Made by a program: the position numbers and the translations under genes
Origin: Peptococcaceae bacterium
Lineage (GTDB): Bacteria; Bacillota; Peptococcia; DRI-13; PHAD01
Reading direction: 5' to 3'
Assembly (NCBI GenBank): GCA_024655825.1
Contig: JANLFJ010000022.1
Coordinates: 1-48,266 of the forward strand
Length of the DNA: 48,266 nucleotides
Part shown: positions 1 to 8,298 of the stretch, piece after piece
Layout of the letters: each line of letters begins with the position of its first letter
Numbering within the stretch: position 1 is the first letter of the stretch
Notes under the pieces: model-generated
What the model saw: the letters and a program-made list of their open reading frames with translations, nothing else
Told to the model about the DNA's origin: nothing
Databases searched by the model: none

Positions 1-754
1 CAACTTTACTATGGATTTGGTATTTTGCCGTAAATGGATTTGCTTCATATGTAAAATCATTCCTGCCGCCAATGACAACCCCGTCCTGGACGATAAGCAT
101 TTGAGCAGCATAATTTGTCTCTTCTGACTGCTTTACATAGACATATTTTTGATCAATTGTTAAATTGTAAACGGTGTATGTGCCAAATCTCACCGGAAGC
201 TGGTCGGTCGTAACATACATGTACCTGGCCCCAGGTTCATTTGAACCGTAAATTATCTCGTCTGTATTGCCATAAAATTTAAACGTCTTCTCATTCATGG
301 GAGTGCCGGCAAAAGGCGTAACCGGCTTGTCAAGCCTGGTTATATACACCGCCCTTTTGCCGCCGTTCCACTCCACGCCGGCGCCCAGGCATTCGCTGAC
401 AAACCGCAGGGGCACCATCGTCCGGTTATTGGCCAGAGCCGCCGCCGTATCAAGCGCCACATCGCTTGCGTTAACCCTTGCCTTCCTCTCCCCAATCCTC
501 AGGCTAATGCTTTTCTCCTCCTGCCTGACTCTTACCGTTTGTTCCCGCTCGTCCCAGTCAACCTCCGCCCCCAGGTCCTGGGAAACGAACCTCACCGGCA
601 CCATCGCCCTGCCTTCGCCGTTGATGTAAGGGGCCTGGTCAGGAAAAGAAATCCTTATCCCGTCAATATAAACCTTGATCTCGTCGAATGCCCAAACTTG
701 CGCCGGCATGGCCAGGAATAAGAAAAAAGCCAGGATTAAAGCGGTTTTTCGCAA
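1..754 (-). CDS. Copper amine oxidase N-terminal-like domain protein, secreted (partial)
   Basis: The frame stays open from a TTG at 754 to the window edge, giving about 251 residues with the C-terminus missing. A GAGGAG ribosome site lies just upstream; a TTG at 757 is an equal alternative start. The product begins with a signal peptide (basic RK, hydrophobic LILAFFLFL, then a cleavage-like AQVWA near residue 22). Two stalk-type units follow, each with the family signature of the form MVPVRFVSQDLGAEVDW and MVPLRFVSECLGAGVEW. In this family (PF07833) these units form non-catalytic cell-surface or secreted modules common in spore-forming Clostridia. The region after residue 150 shows no motif I recognise; the real function would depend on it. 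Cell-surface location is inferred. Confidence 0.85.
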   Translation of the reverse strand, partial: MRKTALILAFFLFLAMPAQVWAFDEIKVYIDGIRISFPDQAPYINGEGRAMVPVRFVSQDLGAEVDWDEREQTVRVRQEEKSISLRIGERKARVNASDVALDTAAALANNRTMVPLRFVSECLGAGVEWNGGKRAVYITRLDKPVTPFAGTPMNEKTFKFYGNTDEIIYGSNEPGARYMYVTTDQLPVRFGTYTVYNLTIDQKYVYVKQSEETNYAAQMLIVQDGVVIGGRNDFTYEANPFTAKYQIHSKV

Positions 755-810
755 CAACTTCTCCTCACCCGTTCGGTAAAACAGTAAACTCACTCTCTCC
801 ATTAAACGCC

Positions 811-981
811 TCACCACCCTGGCCTGGCTTTTTTCTCCAGAAATTCAAGACGCTTCTCGTGGTCATAAAAGGTGTCATCCACCGAATTCATATAACCTTT
901 GATTTCTTCCAGGCAGTGCTCGAGCTTTTCCAGCTTACCCAACATTTCTTCAAGAACCACCGCCAATTGTTTTTCATTCAT
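811..981 (-). CDS. Small coiled-coil protein of unknown function
   Basis: A 56-residue protein. The ATG at 981 is chosen because an AAGGAG sequence lies at the right distance; a longer in-frame reading to 1062 has no such site. The sequence is mostly charged heptad-like helix (EEMLGKLEKLEHCLEEIKGY, then DHEKRLEFLEKKA) and probably forms a coiled coil. There is no signal peptide or membrane segment. It sits between the PPTase gene and the secreted stalk-domain gene on the same strand. I do not recognise a family. Confidence 0.6.
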   Translation of the reverse strand: MNEKQLAVVLEEMLGKLEKLEHCLEEIKGYMNSVDDTFYDHEKRLEFLEKKARPGW

Positions 982-1081
982 CAAGAATACTCCTTCCACT
1001 TTCTCAAATTTCTTTTCAAAACATCCGCCAATCATTGCGCATATATAAAAAACGCCCTCCATGTTTGTGTACGGAGAGACA

Positions 1082-1870
1082 TCAGTTCACCGCTTCATCC
1101 CGGGTACCGGGCAGTACAAACGACAGTTCCTGGAGATGACTTATAAACTCGACCGGCAGTTCGGTCTCCCTGGGGCAGGCCATCGAAAAAACATAACCGC
1201 CCCAGTCAAAAGAAAAGCAGCAGTACTGGGTAAAATACTTGTAGTGGCTGATCAGGTAACCCTCATGTCCTTCCACCCGGTTGATCTCGTAAATGTGAAA
1301 AGGGGTGGTGAGGCCGGTCTTCAAAACCTTGGACAGGGCCTCTTTCGCCGTCCAAAATGAAGCCAGGGAGACCGCTTTGGAAAAAGGCAAGTCTTTGAGA
1401 ATTTTTTTCTCTTCGCCCGTTGTCTCTTTTTCCATAACCCTGATTCTGTCCGTGCTCACCCTTTCCAGGTCAATTCCCAGCGGATAGGCCCTGGGGAAAG
1501 CGGCTGCCGCTCCCAGGTCATCGCAATGAGTTATTGCCACCTCCAGGCTCTGGACCTGGCAAGTGCCCAAAACTACGGGGTGGTTAAAAACACCCTGCTC
1601 AATGAATATTTTGTCCAATTCGGTCTCTCCGCTTAGAACAGAAAGAGCCATTTTCGCACTGTATCGTCCTAAGAGATAGTCTTTTTTCCTTTTTTCAAAC
1701 TGCATTGATCCGTAGCAGCTTGCCTCTCTGGGATGTAAATACCTGACAAGGGACTTGTAATTATCGTTCTGTGATACCCAGAACAGGCAAAAAGAAGAGT
1801 CGTATTCTTTTTTTCGCCTTCTCAAAACCAGTTTATGGCAAAGTATCAGGGGTGAGCATTGAACCGGCAT
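1082..1870 (-). CDS. 4'-phosphopantetheinyl transferase (Sfp-type)
   Basis: Transfers phosphopantetheine from CoA to a serine of carrier proteins, as Sfp/Gsp-type enzymes do for polyketide, nonribosomal peptide or fatty acid carrier domains. The two family signatures are present: GIDLE at residues 132-136, whose acidic residues bind Mg2+, and FWTAKEALSK at 172-181, with Glu177 and Lys181 as expected catalytic residues. An ITH motif around His115 fits the substrate-binding segment. The length (262 aa as read) suits the Sfp class rather than the short AcpS class. The first 25 residues are basic and poorly family-like, so the true start may be internal. No carrier protein or synthase gene is in the window, so the substrate is unknown. 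Confidence 0.85.
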   Translation of the reverse strand: MPVQCSPLILCHKLVLRRRKKEYDSSFCLFWVSQNDNYKSLVRYLHPREASCYGSMQFEKRKKDYLLGRYSAKMALSVLSGETELDKIFIEQGVFNHPVVLGTCQVQSLEVAITHCDDLGAAAAFPRAYPLGIDLERVSTDRIRVMEKETTGEEKKILKDLPFSKAVSLASFWTAKEALSKVLKTGLTTPFHIYEINRVEGHEGYLISHYKYFTQYCCFSFDWGGYVFSMACPRETELPVEFISHLQELSFVLPGTRDEAVN

Positions 1871-1900
1871 AAAATCATTTCGATCTCCTTCCCGCCTGTA

Positions 1901-2653
1901 TTAAAAAACGCGCTTCAGTTCACGAGCGCTGATCCTTTTTTCGTGCGGATAACCCAGGGCATTATTAATGTATGTTACGTCGTCGATCACCACAGTGGTG
2001 TTCACATGAGTGTGCCCAAAAACATGAATGTCCGCCCCAAGACAGCGGATCTGTTTTTCCAGAAGAGCAGTTCCCAGCACTGGATATATATCACGTTTTT
2101 CAGGTGGTATATAAGACGGCATCAAGTCTATGCGCGGCAGAAAATGTGAAAACGAGATGACCCATTTGTTCCTTTTTTTCAAGTGCTCCCTGTTTATTTC
2201 GATAAAATACCTTGTTGCCTGTTTTTCATCCACGCCTGCCGGCCACCGGCAGGCGTAATAATCCGACCAAATTTCCAGGATTCTTTCGTTAGGTTCGCCG
2301 AAGCTGTAATCGTACCAGGCATATAAAGGAATTATTGAAACATCCCCGTAATCGCCCGGTTCCATCCAAACGCGGCAGCTCCTGGACACGGCCTGTACCA
2401 GTTTATGCTTTTCCAGTGAATCTATCCCCTTTCCATGTCGCACCCACAGGTCATGGTTGCCGGGAATATAATGCACTTGATAAAACCTGTTTTTCAGTTC
2501 CTGAAAGGTCTCTTCCAGGAGATTCAAATCATCGGTCACATCACCGGCCAGAATAAGAACATCTTTCCTGAATTCAGCACGCGGTAAATCATCTACCCAC
2601 CGCCGGTTTTCTTTGTATTCCATATGGAGATCGGAAACAGCATATATGCGCAA
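1901..2653 (-). CDS. Calcineurin-like metallophosphoesterase
   Basis: A 250-residue cytosolic phosphoesterase of the calcineurin-like superfamily. The dinuclear metal site is intact: SDLH (Asp8, His10), LAGDV (Asp38), PGNHD (Asn66, His67) and, near the C-terminus, FGHTH. No signal peptide or membrane segment is visible. The substrate cannot be told from sequence; relatives hydrolyse phosphomonoesters or phosphodiesters. It is the first gene of a minus-strand group and faces the promoter of the LoaP-like gene across an AT-rich intergenic region. Confidence 0.85.
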   Translation of the reverse strand: MRIYAVSDLHMEYKENRRWVDDLPRAEFRKDVLILAGDVTDDLNLLEETFQELKNRFYQVHYIPGNHDLWVRHGKGIDSLEKHKLVQAVSRSCRVWMEPGDYGDVSIIPLYAWYDYSFGEPNERILEIWSDYYACRWPAGVDEKQATRYFIEINREHLKKRNKWVISFSHFLPRIDLMPSYIPPEKRDIYPVLGTALLEKQIRCLGADIHVFGHTHVNTTVVIDDVTYINNALGYPHEKRISARELKRVF

Positions 2654-2705
2654 TTCTATATACCCTCGTAAAATTGTCTAAAAAAGTCAATAAAATAACC
2701 CGCCT

Positions 2706-2727
2706 GGTAAACTAATCGCTGTTTACC
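2706..2727. repeat. Perfect inverted repeat, possible operator
   Basis: GGTAAAC and GTTTACC are separated by 8 bases (TAATCGCT). The repeat lies about 53 bases upstream of the phosphoesterase start, where an operator for that gene could be. It could equally form a small hairpin. No regulator is assigned. Confidence 0.4.
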
Positions 2728-2903
2728 GCTCAACATCTGAATTAATAGACTAAACCACAGACCGCCAACGTGCCTGAACATCGATTGGCTGCCTAGTGAT
2801 TATATATTTCCATATTTTGATTATATTAACTATTTCTAGACATGTCAATAATAAAACTTTGCATTATTTCTACATTATATATAATTTTTCGACATTATTC
2901 CCG

Positions 2904-2932
2904 TTGACATCCTTCCATATACTCCCTAGAAT
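2904..2932 (+). promoter_or_regulatory. Sigma-A type promoter of the LoaP-like gene
   Basis: A perfect -35 (TTGACA, 2904-2909), a 17-base spacer and TAGAAT (2927-2932). The predicted start near 2939 leaves a leader of about 35 nt with a weak GGTGAT ribosome site. Confidence 0.7.
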
Positions 2933-2974
2933 TATCTTAAATAACCATATATTACAATTGCATGGTGATTATCG

Positions 2975-3517
2975 ATGGAATGGTATGTGCTCTTTGTGCA
3001 AACGGGAAAAGAGGAGATGGTCCAAAAAAGCCTGCGTTATTTTTTTGACGAATCTTTTTTGCAGCCTTTCGTGCCCAAAAGGCTGCTCCCCGAAAAACGG
3101 CTGGGAAAACTTGAATACACGTCAAAAACTCTCTTCCCCGGCTATGTTTTCATTAAGACCAACATGGATCAATCACTGTATCATAAACTGAAAAACGTCC
3201 CAGGATATTACCGTGTATTAGGCAACGGTTCTCAGTTTTCCGCAGTAACCGACGAGGAAATGGCTGTCATAAACGAACTGACACGGCATAGTGAAACCGT
3301 TGACATATCGAGGATTTACCTAATCAATTCCAGGGTTGTCGTGAAGTCAGGGCCGCTCCAAGGCCTGGAAGGCATCATACACAAAGTAGACCCCCGGAAA
3401 AGAAGGGCCAAGATATTGCTGAACCTGGCGGGAGAACCAAAGATTGTCGATGTCGGCATTGAAGTTATCACCAAAACAGTAAATGCTTATTACTATACCT
3501 TGCCCTGGTTTGAATAA
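2975..3517 (+). CDS. LoaP/NusG-type processive antitermination factor
   Basis: A 180-residue specialised NusG paralogue that would bind RNA polymerase and suppress pausing or termination in particular long operons. An NGN-like domain spans about residues 1-100, opening with MEWYVLFVQTGKEE and containing LFPGYVFIKT. A KOW domain with SGPLQGLEGIIHKVDP lies at about 123-165. The sequence resembles LoaP of Firmicutes more than housekeeping NusG, which usually sits beside secE and rplK; none of those is here. It has its own strong promoter, but the next plus-strand gene (cysE) is about 10 kb away, so its target is not in cis within this window. Confidence 0.8.
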   Translation: MEWYVLFVQTGKEEMVQKSLRYFFDESFLQPFVPKRLLPEKRLGKLEYTSKTLFPGYVFIKTNMDQSLYHKLKNVPGYYRVLGNGSQFSAVTDEEMAVINELTRHSETVDISRIYLINSRVVVKSGPLQGLEGIIHKVDPRKRRAKILLNLAGEPKIVDVGIEVITKTVNAYYYTLPWFE

Positions 3518-3523
3518 ACAGCC

Positions 3524-4054
3524 TCAATGCTTGTTCTTGTACCAAACCATTAAAAGTATAGCAACCGCTGCAATAATCAACACATACTCAAGATCGGTCA
3601 TCAGCGCGATTCTAACCATTCCCATGCCGGCCAGGGTCACCAGCGCACCGGCCAGCATGACACCCGCGCAGATGGAGATCACGCTCAGGTATAAATCGAA
3701 GCCCAACAGCCAGGCGAGAATTGCTCCAGTCCAGGCTCCCGTTCCGGGTAAAGGAACAGCCACAAACAGTAAAAGACCTATGATTCCGTAATTTTGCACC
3801 TGGGACCCTTTGCGCCTAGTCCTGATCAGGATTTTCTGAAACAAGCTGTCCAGGGCCGGAAACCTCCGCAGTTTCCTGCTCAGCGGTTCCAGCAGCAGCA
3901 TTAAAGGTACGACTGGCAGCAGATTGCCCAGCACGGCCAGGACAAAAGCTTTGACAGGAGCAAACCCTACAGCCAGCGCCAGGGGAATGGTAACGCGCAA
4001 TTCCGTCACCGGCAGCGCTGACATAAAAAAAATCTGCCATCCTGTTACGTTCAT
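3524..4054 (-). CDS. Small multidrug-export family membrane protein (COG2426)
   Basis: A 176-residue integral membrane protein with four or more hydrophobic segments (about residues 5-30, 35-58, 90-115, 120-145, 150-170). The family marks are the N-terminal LPVTELRVTIPLALAVG and the central VAVPLPGTGAWTGAILAWLLG. The family (PF06695) carries a small multidrug export label, but that role rests on thin evidence. It ends 6 bases from the convergent LoaP-like gene and lies 39 bases downstream of the M28 peptidase gene, probably in the same transcript. Confidence 0.8.
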   Translation of the reverse strand: MNVTGWQIFFMSALPVTELRVTIPLALAVGFAPVKAFVLAVLGNLLPVVPLMLLLEPLSRKLRRFPALDSLFQKILIRTRRKGSQVQNYGIIGLLLFVAVPLPGTGAWTGAILAWLLGFDLYLSVISICAGVMLAGALVTLAGMGMVRIALMTDLEYVLIIAAVAILLMVWYKNKH

Positions 4055-4093
4055 TCATCCATTCTCCTTCACTGCTTTGATCAGTAATAATAT

Positions 4094-5068
4094 TTATGTC
4101 AGCAGGGCTATTCTTATGGCTTCCAGCAGTTCAACGAGATACCCGGTTTGTACCCTGTCAGCCGTATCCCGTGGGGTGTGGTTGTCTACCAACCAGTTTG
4201 GGGAAAGTAACGTAAAACCAGCCATGCCTTTTTGGGCAAAAGACGCCTCGTCGCTTTTATGCCCATTGCCTTTCTCCCAGCTGACCTCCCAGCCCTGCTG
4301 CGCCAGCTTATTCAATATTTCCGCGCTCACTTCGTTCTCGCCGGCTTTCCAGCCCAGCAGCTTCTTGTCCGGGCCGAGGTTGCCAATACTGTCCAGGTTG
4401 ACCAGCGCGCTTATCTTTTCCGGCGCCACGGTGGGGGTTTCGCTGAAATGGTCCGACCCCAACAAACCGGCCTCTTCCCCTCCCCAAAAAGCAAATAGTA
4501 TTGTATATTTGGGTTTTTCTTCCCTCAAGGCTAGAGCGAGTTCCAGTACAACAGCAGCTCCTGAGGCGTTGTCGCTGGCGCCGGGATAAAGGTTGCCTTC
4601 CACTATCCCCAGGTGATCGTAATGCGCGCTTACTATTATTACCTCACCGGTTTTTCCCGGCAGCGCCGCCAGCACGTTTTCACTAAAGCCGGCCGGTTCT
4701 GCCGAAGATTGTCTCAAGGTCATGCGCTTGTCTGCCAGTACAGGTTCATACTTGCACACAGGAAAGGCTTGAAAGAAAGTACCTGCATCACCAGCCGGGC
4801 AAAGGCCGGCCTTTTTCAAGTGGCGGGCCAAGTAAAGAGCTGCTCCGGCCTCGCCGCGGCTGCCCACCCTTCTCCCGGCCATTTCTTTTCCAGCCAGTTG
4901 TTCCACATGTGTCATGATTCTCTGCCCAGCCGTTAAATCATCAATTCCCTTATCAGGCATTGCCTCTTCCTGGCCGCAGGAAGAGAACAAAAAAAGAAGG
5001 CATAACATGACGGCGGCTGTTTTTACTTGCTTTGGCCTCTTAAAAACAGTTTCTTCCCTCTGTTTCAT
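4094..5068 (-). CDS. M28-family zinc aminopeptidase, probable lipoprotein
   Basis: A 324-residue exported peptidase. An N-terminal hydrophobic stretch ends in FSSC (Cys31), a lipobox-like site, so membrane anchoring outside the cell is likely. The di-zinc site of M28 enzymes is present: SAHYDHLG (His149), GASDNASG (Asp166), WGGEEAG (Glu198/199), LDSIG (Asp226) and DNHTPRDT (His297). These enzymes release N-terminal amino acids from peptides. The start codon overlaps the stop of the helicase-loader gene by 4 bases, so the two are translated from one message despite unrelated roles. Confidence 0.87.
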   Translation of the reverse strand: MKQREETVFKRPKQVKTAAVMLCLLFLFSSCGQEEAMPDKGIDDLTAGQRIMTHVEQLAGKEMAGRRVGSRGEAGAALYLARHLKKAGLCPAGDAGTFFQAFPVCKYEPVLADKRMTLRQSSAEPAGFSENVLAALPGKTGEVIIVSAHYDHLGIVEGNLYPGASDNASGAAVVLELALALREEKPKYTILFAFWGGEEAGLLGSDHFSETPTVAPEKISALVNLDSIGNLGPDKKLLGWKAGENEVSAEILNKLAQQGWEVSWEKGNGHKSDEASFAQKGMAGFTLLSPNWLVDNHTPRDTADRVQTGYLVELLEAIRIALLT

Positions 5069-6015
5069 TTTCTCATGATTTTTTTCTGGCGGCGGACACT
5101 TTCGCCCGTAAATTTTAGAATTTGGGAGGTGGCCAGCATTCTGTCGCTAAGCCTGTCTTCGTACATGGTACCTATCTCATTAGGCGTAAGGTTAGTGCTG
5201 ATCACCCACGGTAAACGATAGTTGTTCCTTTCATCAAGGAGCAAAAGCAGCTGTTCCCGAACAAAGTCGGTAGAAGTCTCGGTGCCAAGGTCATCTATTA
5301 TTAACAAATCCACGCGGTACAGGGTTTTAAGCTTCTGCTGCTGTCCCTGCTCGTCCCACTCGCGACTGAATTTATACTCGCGAATGAGGTCAAGAAGCTG
5401 TGATATTTTAATGTAAATGACGTTTATCCCGGCCTGCAAAACATAATTGGCTATCGAACTGCAAAGGTGTGTCTTCCCCGTTCCCACCGGCCCATAAAGA
5501 AACAGGTTTTCCACTGGTTGTTTTGCGCAAACCTTTTCCGCAAAAGCAACACATTTTTCCAATATCTGGCGGTGCCTCTCCTTGTCCTGGTACCATTCCA
5601 GCGAAAATGTCCCAAACGTCTGCCTTTCCTGTTCGGGAGAAAGGCCGCTTGTCTGCCAGCGCGCCTTTATTTCCTCCTGAATTCGGCACGAGCATTTCAG
5701 CCCAGGTCCAAGAAACCCCGTATCCTTGCACTTCTCGCAGTCCCACCAAACATCGTAAATGTTTTCCGGGAGATTGTTATTGGCGATGATGCTTTTTCTT
5801 TCCAGCACAAGGGACTCCTGGGTTTTAAGAATATCTTGCCTGCTCATGCCCATTTTACCATTTCCCATTTCCACCAGGACAAGTTCTAAAGACAGGCGGG
5901 CATACAACCTGCTTATTTCCTCCAAACGGGGAAACTTATTATGTAAGAGCTGAATCCTTGTCTCCCACTCCGCTATCCTTTTCTGACGCTTTAATTCCAT
6001 CGACTGCAGCGCCAT
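5065..6015 (-). CDS. DnaI/DnaC-type replicative helicase loader
   Basis: An AAA+ ATPase of 316 residues that loads the replicative helicase at origins or during restart. Walker A (GPVGTGKT) is at 175-182 and Walker B (LLIIDDLG) at about 237-244. The N-terminal part has a Cys cluster, CEKC at 93-96 and CSC at 108-110, matching the zinc-binding segment typical of DnaI-like loaders. A basic C-terminal tail follows. It sits 34 bases downstream of a DnaD-domain gene, the usual partner in Firmicutes primosome assembly. Confidence 0.88.
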   Translation of the reverse strand: MALQSMELKRQKRIAEWETRIQLLHNKFPRLEEISRLYARLSLELVLVEMGNGKMGMSRQDILKTQESLVLERKSIIANNNLPENIYDVWWDCEKCKDTGFLGPGLKCSCRIQEEIKARWQTSGLSPEQERQTFGTFSLEWYQDKERHRQILEKCVAFAEKVCAKQPVENLFLYGPVGTGKTHLCSSIANYVLQAGINVIYIKISQLLDLIREYKFSREWDEQGQQQKLKTLYRVDLLIIDDLGTETSTDFVREQLLLLLDERNNYRLPWVISTNLTPNEIGTMYEDRLSDRMLATSQILKFTGESVRRQKKIMRK

Positions 6016-6049
6016 ATTTTCACTCTCCTACAATAGGTAACCTGTATTT

Positions 6050-6973
6050 TCAAATATCTTCCCAGTTCCTGTGATCTATCCGGTTAATCCTTTTTTTTAT
6101 TACGGCCGGCTTGGGCCCACCATTCTTTTTTTCACGCTCTCGCAGTACTGTTTCCGCATCTTTGAGATTTTTGACCCCTTTTTCATACCAGTCCTGCAAA
6201 ATGGCGTCAATGTATTTGAAGTTTGGGTTATTGGTGCGGACAGTTTCTTCGGCCGCCCTAAGGATCAATTCATGACTAAATTTCCACTGGTTTTGCCATT
6301 TAAGATACATTTCTCTTTGCGGCCTGGTAACCCCTCCGTACTGGCCGATGCATTTTTTTATTTCCGCTGCCTTGTACTGTACCCAGTCCTGTTCATCCAT
6401 GAAATTTATCAAACCCTGAACCGTATCAATCCCGCACTCGTAAACCCTCTTGGCAATAGGCTGGTAAGCATGAACCTGCCTGTTCCCTCGCTCAAAAGCC
6501 AGCTGCAGGAAAATCAGAATAAAATCTGAAGACCAGCCGTACTTCAAATTGAATTCCTGGATTACCTGCTTTTCTCTTAAAGTTATGGAAAGAGTGCCTC
6601 TTTCCGCATCAAGCCATTTTAAAATCTTTTCAAAGTTAAAGTCTCTCTTCTGCCTGCTTGCAGTCATATCATTCTCTTGGCTGCTTTCCTGCCAGATTGC
6701 ATACAGCCTTTCCCATAAAGGCGAAAACGTGATGCTTTTTTCATCCCCTTGCCCCTGCCACCGTGCCCAGCCTTCCGCCAGGCACCATTTTATCCACCTG
6801 TCACGGGCAAGCTCTTCATAGCCCCGTCCCTCCTGGCAACGGGCCATAGCCAAAACCAAGTATCCCAGGTGCTCCGGAGGCAGGTTCAGGCGCTCCGTTT
6901 TCTCCAGCAACTGAACCGGCAGCACCACCTGCCCGCCTTCACAAATCCACCTGGTAAAGGCAGCTTGCTCCAC
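6050..6973 (-). CDS. DnaD-domain primosome protein
   Basis: A 307-residue DnaD/DnaB-type protein acting with the helicase loader in primosome assembly. The C-terminal DnaD-like domain is recognisable around residues 210-270 by YIDAILQDWYEKGVKN, the YxxxIxxxW signature that contacts DNA. The N-terminal half is probably the winged-helix oligomerisation domain, though weakly similar. The extreme C-terminus is basic. It forms a replication pair with the next gene and follows the P-loop/Asp23 gene by 50 bases. Confidence 0.85.
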   Translation of the reverse strand: MEQAAFTRWICEGGQVVLPVQLLEKTERLNLPPEHLGYLVLAMARCQEGRGYEELARDRWIKWCLAEGWARWQGQGDEKSITFSPLWERLYAIWQESSQENDMTASRQKRDFNFEKILKWLDAERGTLSITLREKQVIQEFNLKYGWSSDFILIFLQLAFERGNRQVHAYQPIAKRVYECGIDTVQGLINFMDEQDWVQYKAAEIKKCIGQYGGVTRPQREMYLKWQNQWKFSHELILRAAEETVRTNNPNFKYIDAILQDWYEKGVKNLKDAETVLREREKKNGGPKPAVIKKRINRIDHRNWEDI

Positions 6974-7023
6974 CCGAATTCCCCCATTTCCAAGACAGAT
7001 TGCATCATCTTTATGCCTGTCGT

Positions 7024-7845
7024 CTATTTGTGCTGGGTTTCAAGTGACTTCACAATAACGTGTACCCCATAGACAATCAAGCCGGTAAGGCTTTCCAGGT
7101 TTGTTTCCACCTTTTTTTTAACGGCACGAGCAACATCCGGCAAAAAACACCCGTAGCGCGCCGTTATTTCCAGGCGTATCTTCACTCCTTCGCCGCTCAT
7201 TTCCACCTGGGCTTTCGTGACTTGCCCCACATCAGGGGTTTGTAATGCTACAATGGTTACAATCTGAGCAACCGCATGCTCTGTTATAACCAGCTTGCCG
7301 ATCATGCTGAACTTCGGCCGGATGATCGACTTCTCACCTATTTTGCGACGGTTTTCGTTTTTTTTACTGAAAAAATATTTTAAAGGATCCACAAGGTAGC
7401 CGGGAAAATCCTTTTTTACCTCAACAGTAGGAACAGGAATAACATGCATACCGTATGTTTCTCGCAGTTCCCGGGCCAGTTTTATTTCGCGCTCTGTAGC
7501 CACATCCTCGATCCTGATTACCCTTGTAGGCCGGGGAATTGATAACGAATCGGTGATGCGGCAGACCATTCTTAAAGATGTGCCGAGAACCAGGACACGC
7601 TCGGGATTTTCTTCCCGCAGCCGTTTTTTTACTTCTTCGGCGTGCTCGGGATCAAGGAAGATAGCCCTCTTTACAGCCTGCAGGGCAGTAGCTTCCCTTT
7701 TAGCCGACCTTCCGGCCAGCTTGCACCCGTCCTTAATCAGCAGGCCGTCATCTATTATCGTGTCTATGCCCTCTTGATAGGCAACAATCATGGCCCGGTG
7801 GCTTTTCCCGGTACCGGTCGAACCCACCAGCGCATAAACCTCCAT
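7024..7845 (-). CDS. P-loop NTPase fused to an Asp23/Gls24 (DUF322) domain
   Basis: A 273-residue two-domain protein. Residues 1-150 form a P-loop domain with Walker A GSTGTGKS at 8-15 and a VLVLGTS strand near 84-90. From about residue 176 the sequence is Asp23/Gls24-like: GKLVITEHAVAQIVTIVAL, then a conserved GVKIRLEITARYG and a helical end. Stand-alone Asp23 proteins are envelope-stress or membrane-tethered scaffold proteins; I know of no assigned function for the fusion. It lies between Fur and the DnaD/DnaI pair, all on one strand with short gaps. The N-terminal domain might act on a nucleotide or RNA; this is open. Confidence 0.75.
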   Translation of the reverse strand: MEVYALVGSTGTGKSHRAMIVAYQEGIDTIIDDGLLIKDGCKLAGRSAKREATALQAVKRAIFLDPEHAEEVKKRLREENPERVLVLGTSLRMVCRITDSLSIPRPTRVIRIEDVATEREIKLARELRETYGMHVIPVPTVEVKKDFPGYLVDPLKYFFSKKNENRRKIGEKSIIRPKFSMIGKLVITEHAVAQIVTIVALQTPDVGQVTKAQVEMSGEGVKIRLEITARYGCFLPDVARAVKKKVETNLESLTGLIVYGVHVIVKSLETQHK

Positions 7846-7867
7846 CCTGACACCACACCTTTTGCCG

Positions 7868-8275
7868 CTATTCTAACCCGCCCGCGTTTTTATTCAAACA
7901 GTGACGGCACATGCCGTAAAAAACAAGCTGGTAACTGCTGGCCATGTGGCCTTCCAGCTCAACCGGCCCTTGCCCTTCGTTAAACTCAAACGGGCTGGTT
8001 ACATCAAAAACCCTGTCGCATTCCTGGCATTTAAAATGAGCATGGTTTAGCGGCTTACCGTCATACCTGCTGAACGCGCCGCCGCAGTTAAGCTCCATTA
8101 TTTCACCTTCTGCCTCCAACAAGTGCAGATTGCGGTAAACCGTCCCCAAACTTATTTCCGGCAGGCGTTTTCTGGCCTGTTCATAAACCCACTCGGCGGT
8201 AGGGTGGATTCTGGTGCTGCGCAAAATCTCCAGGATTATCTTTCTTTGCCTGGTCATACGTCGTGCTTTAGGCAT
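7868..8275 (-). CDS. Fur/PerR-family metal-dependent transcription regulator
   Basis: A 135-residue repressor with an N-terminal winged helix (TRQRKIILEIL; SLGTVYRNLHLLEAEGEI) and a C-terminal dimerisation domain. The structural zinc site is complete: Cys83/Cys86 and Cys123/Cys126. NHAHFKC (His78, His80) supplies the regulatory metal site. The arrangement resembles PerR (peroxide sensing) as much as Fur (iron), and sequence alone does not decide. It lies 23 bases after ylbF in a unit that also encodes DNA-replication proteins, so it may be autoregulated with them. Confidence 0.87.
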   Translation of the reverse strand: MPKARRMTRQRKIILEILRSTRIHPTAEWVYEQARKRLPEISLGTVYRNLHLLEAEGEIMELNCGGAFSRYDGKPLNHAHFKCQECDRVFDVTSPFEFNEGQGPVELEGHMASSYQLVFYGMCRHCLNKNAGGLE

Positions 8276-8298
8276 ATCCTCACCCGGTGTACAATAAA

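Larger units (their letters stand above)
2654..2974. other. AT-rich divergent intergenic region
   Basis: These 321 bases separate the phosphoesterase (minus) from the LoaP-like gene (plus). They are markedly richer in A+T than the flanking genes. They hold the promoter at 2904-2932 and the inverted repeat at 2706-2727. I see no small gene or RNA here. Confidence 0.6.
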
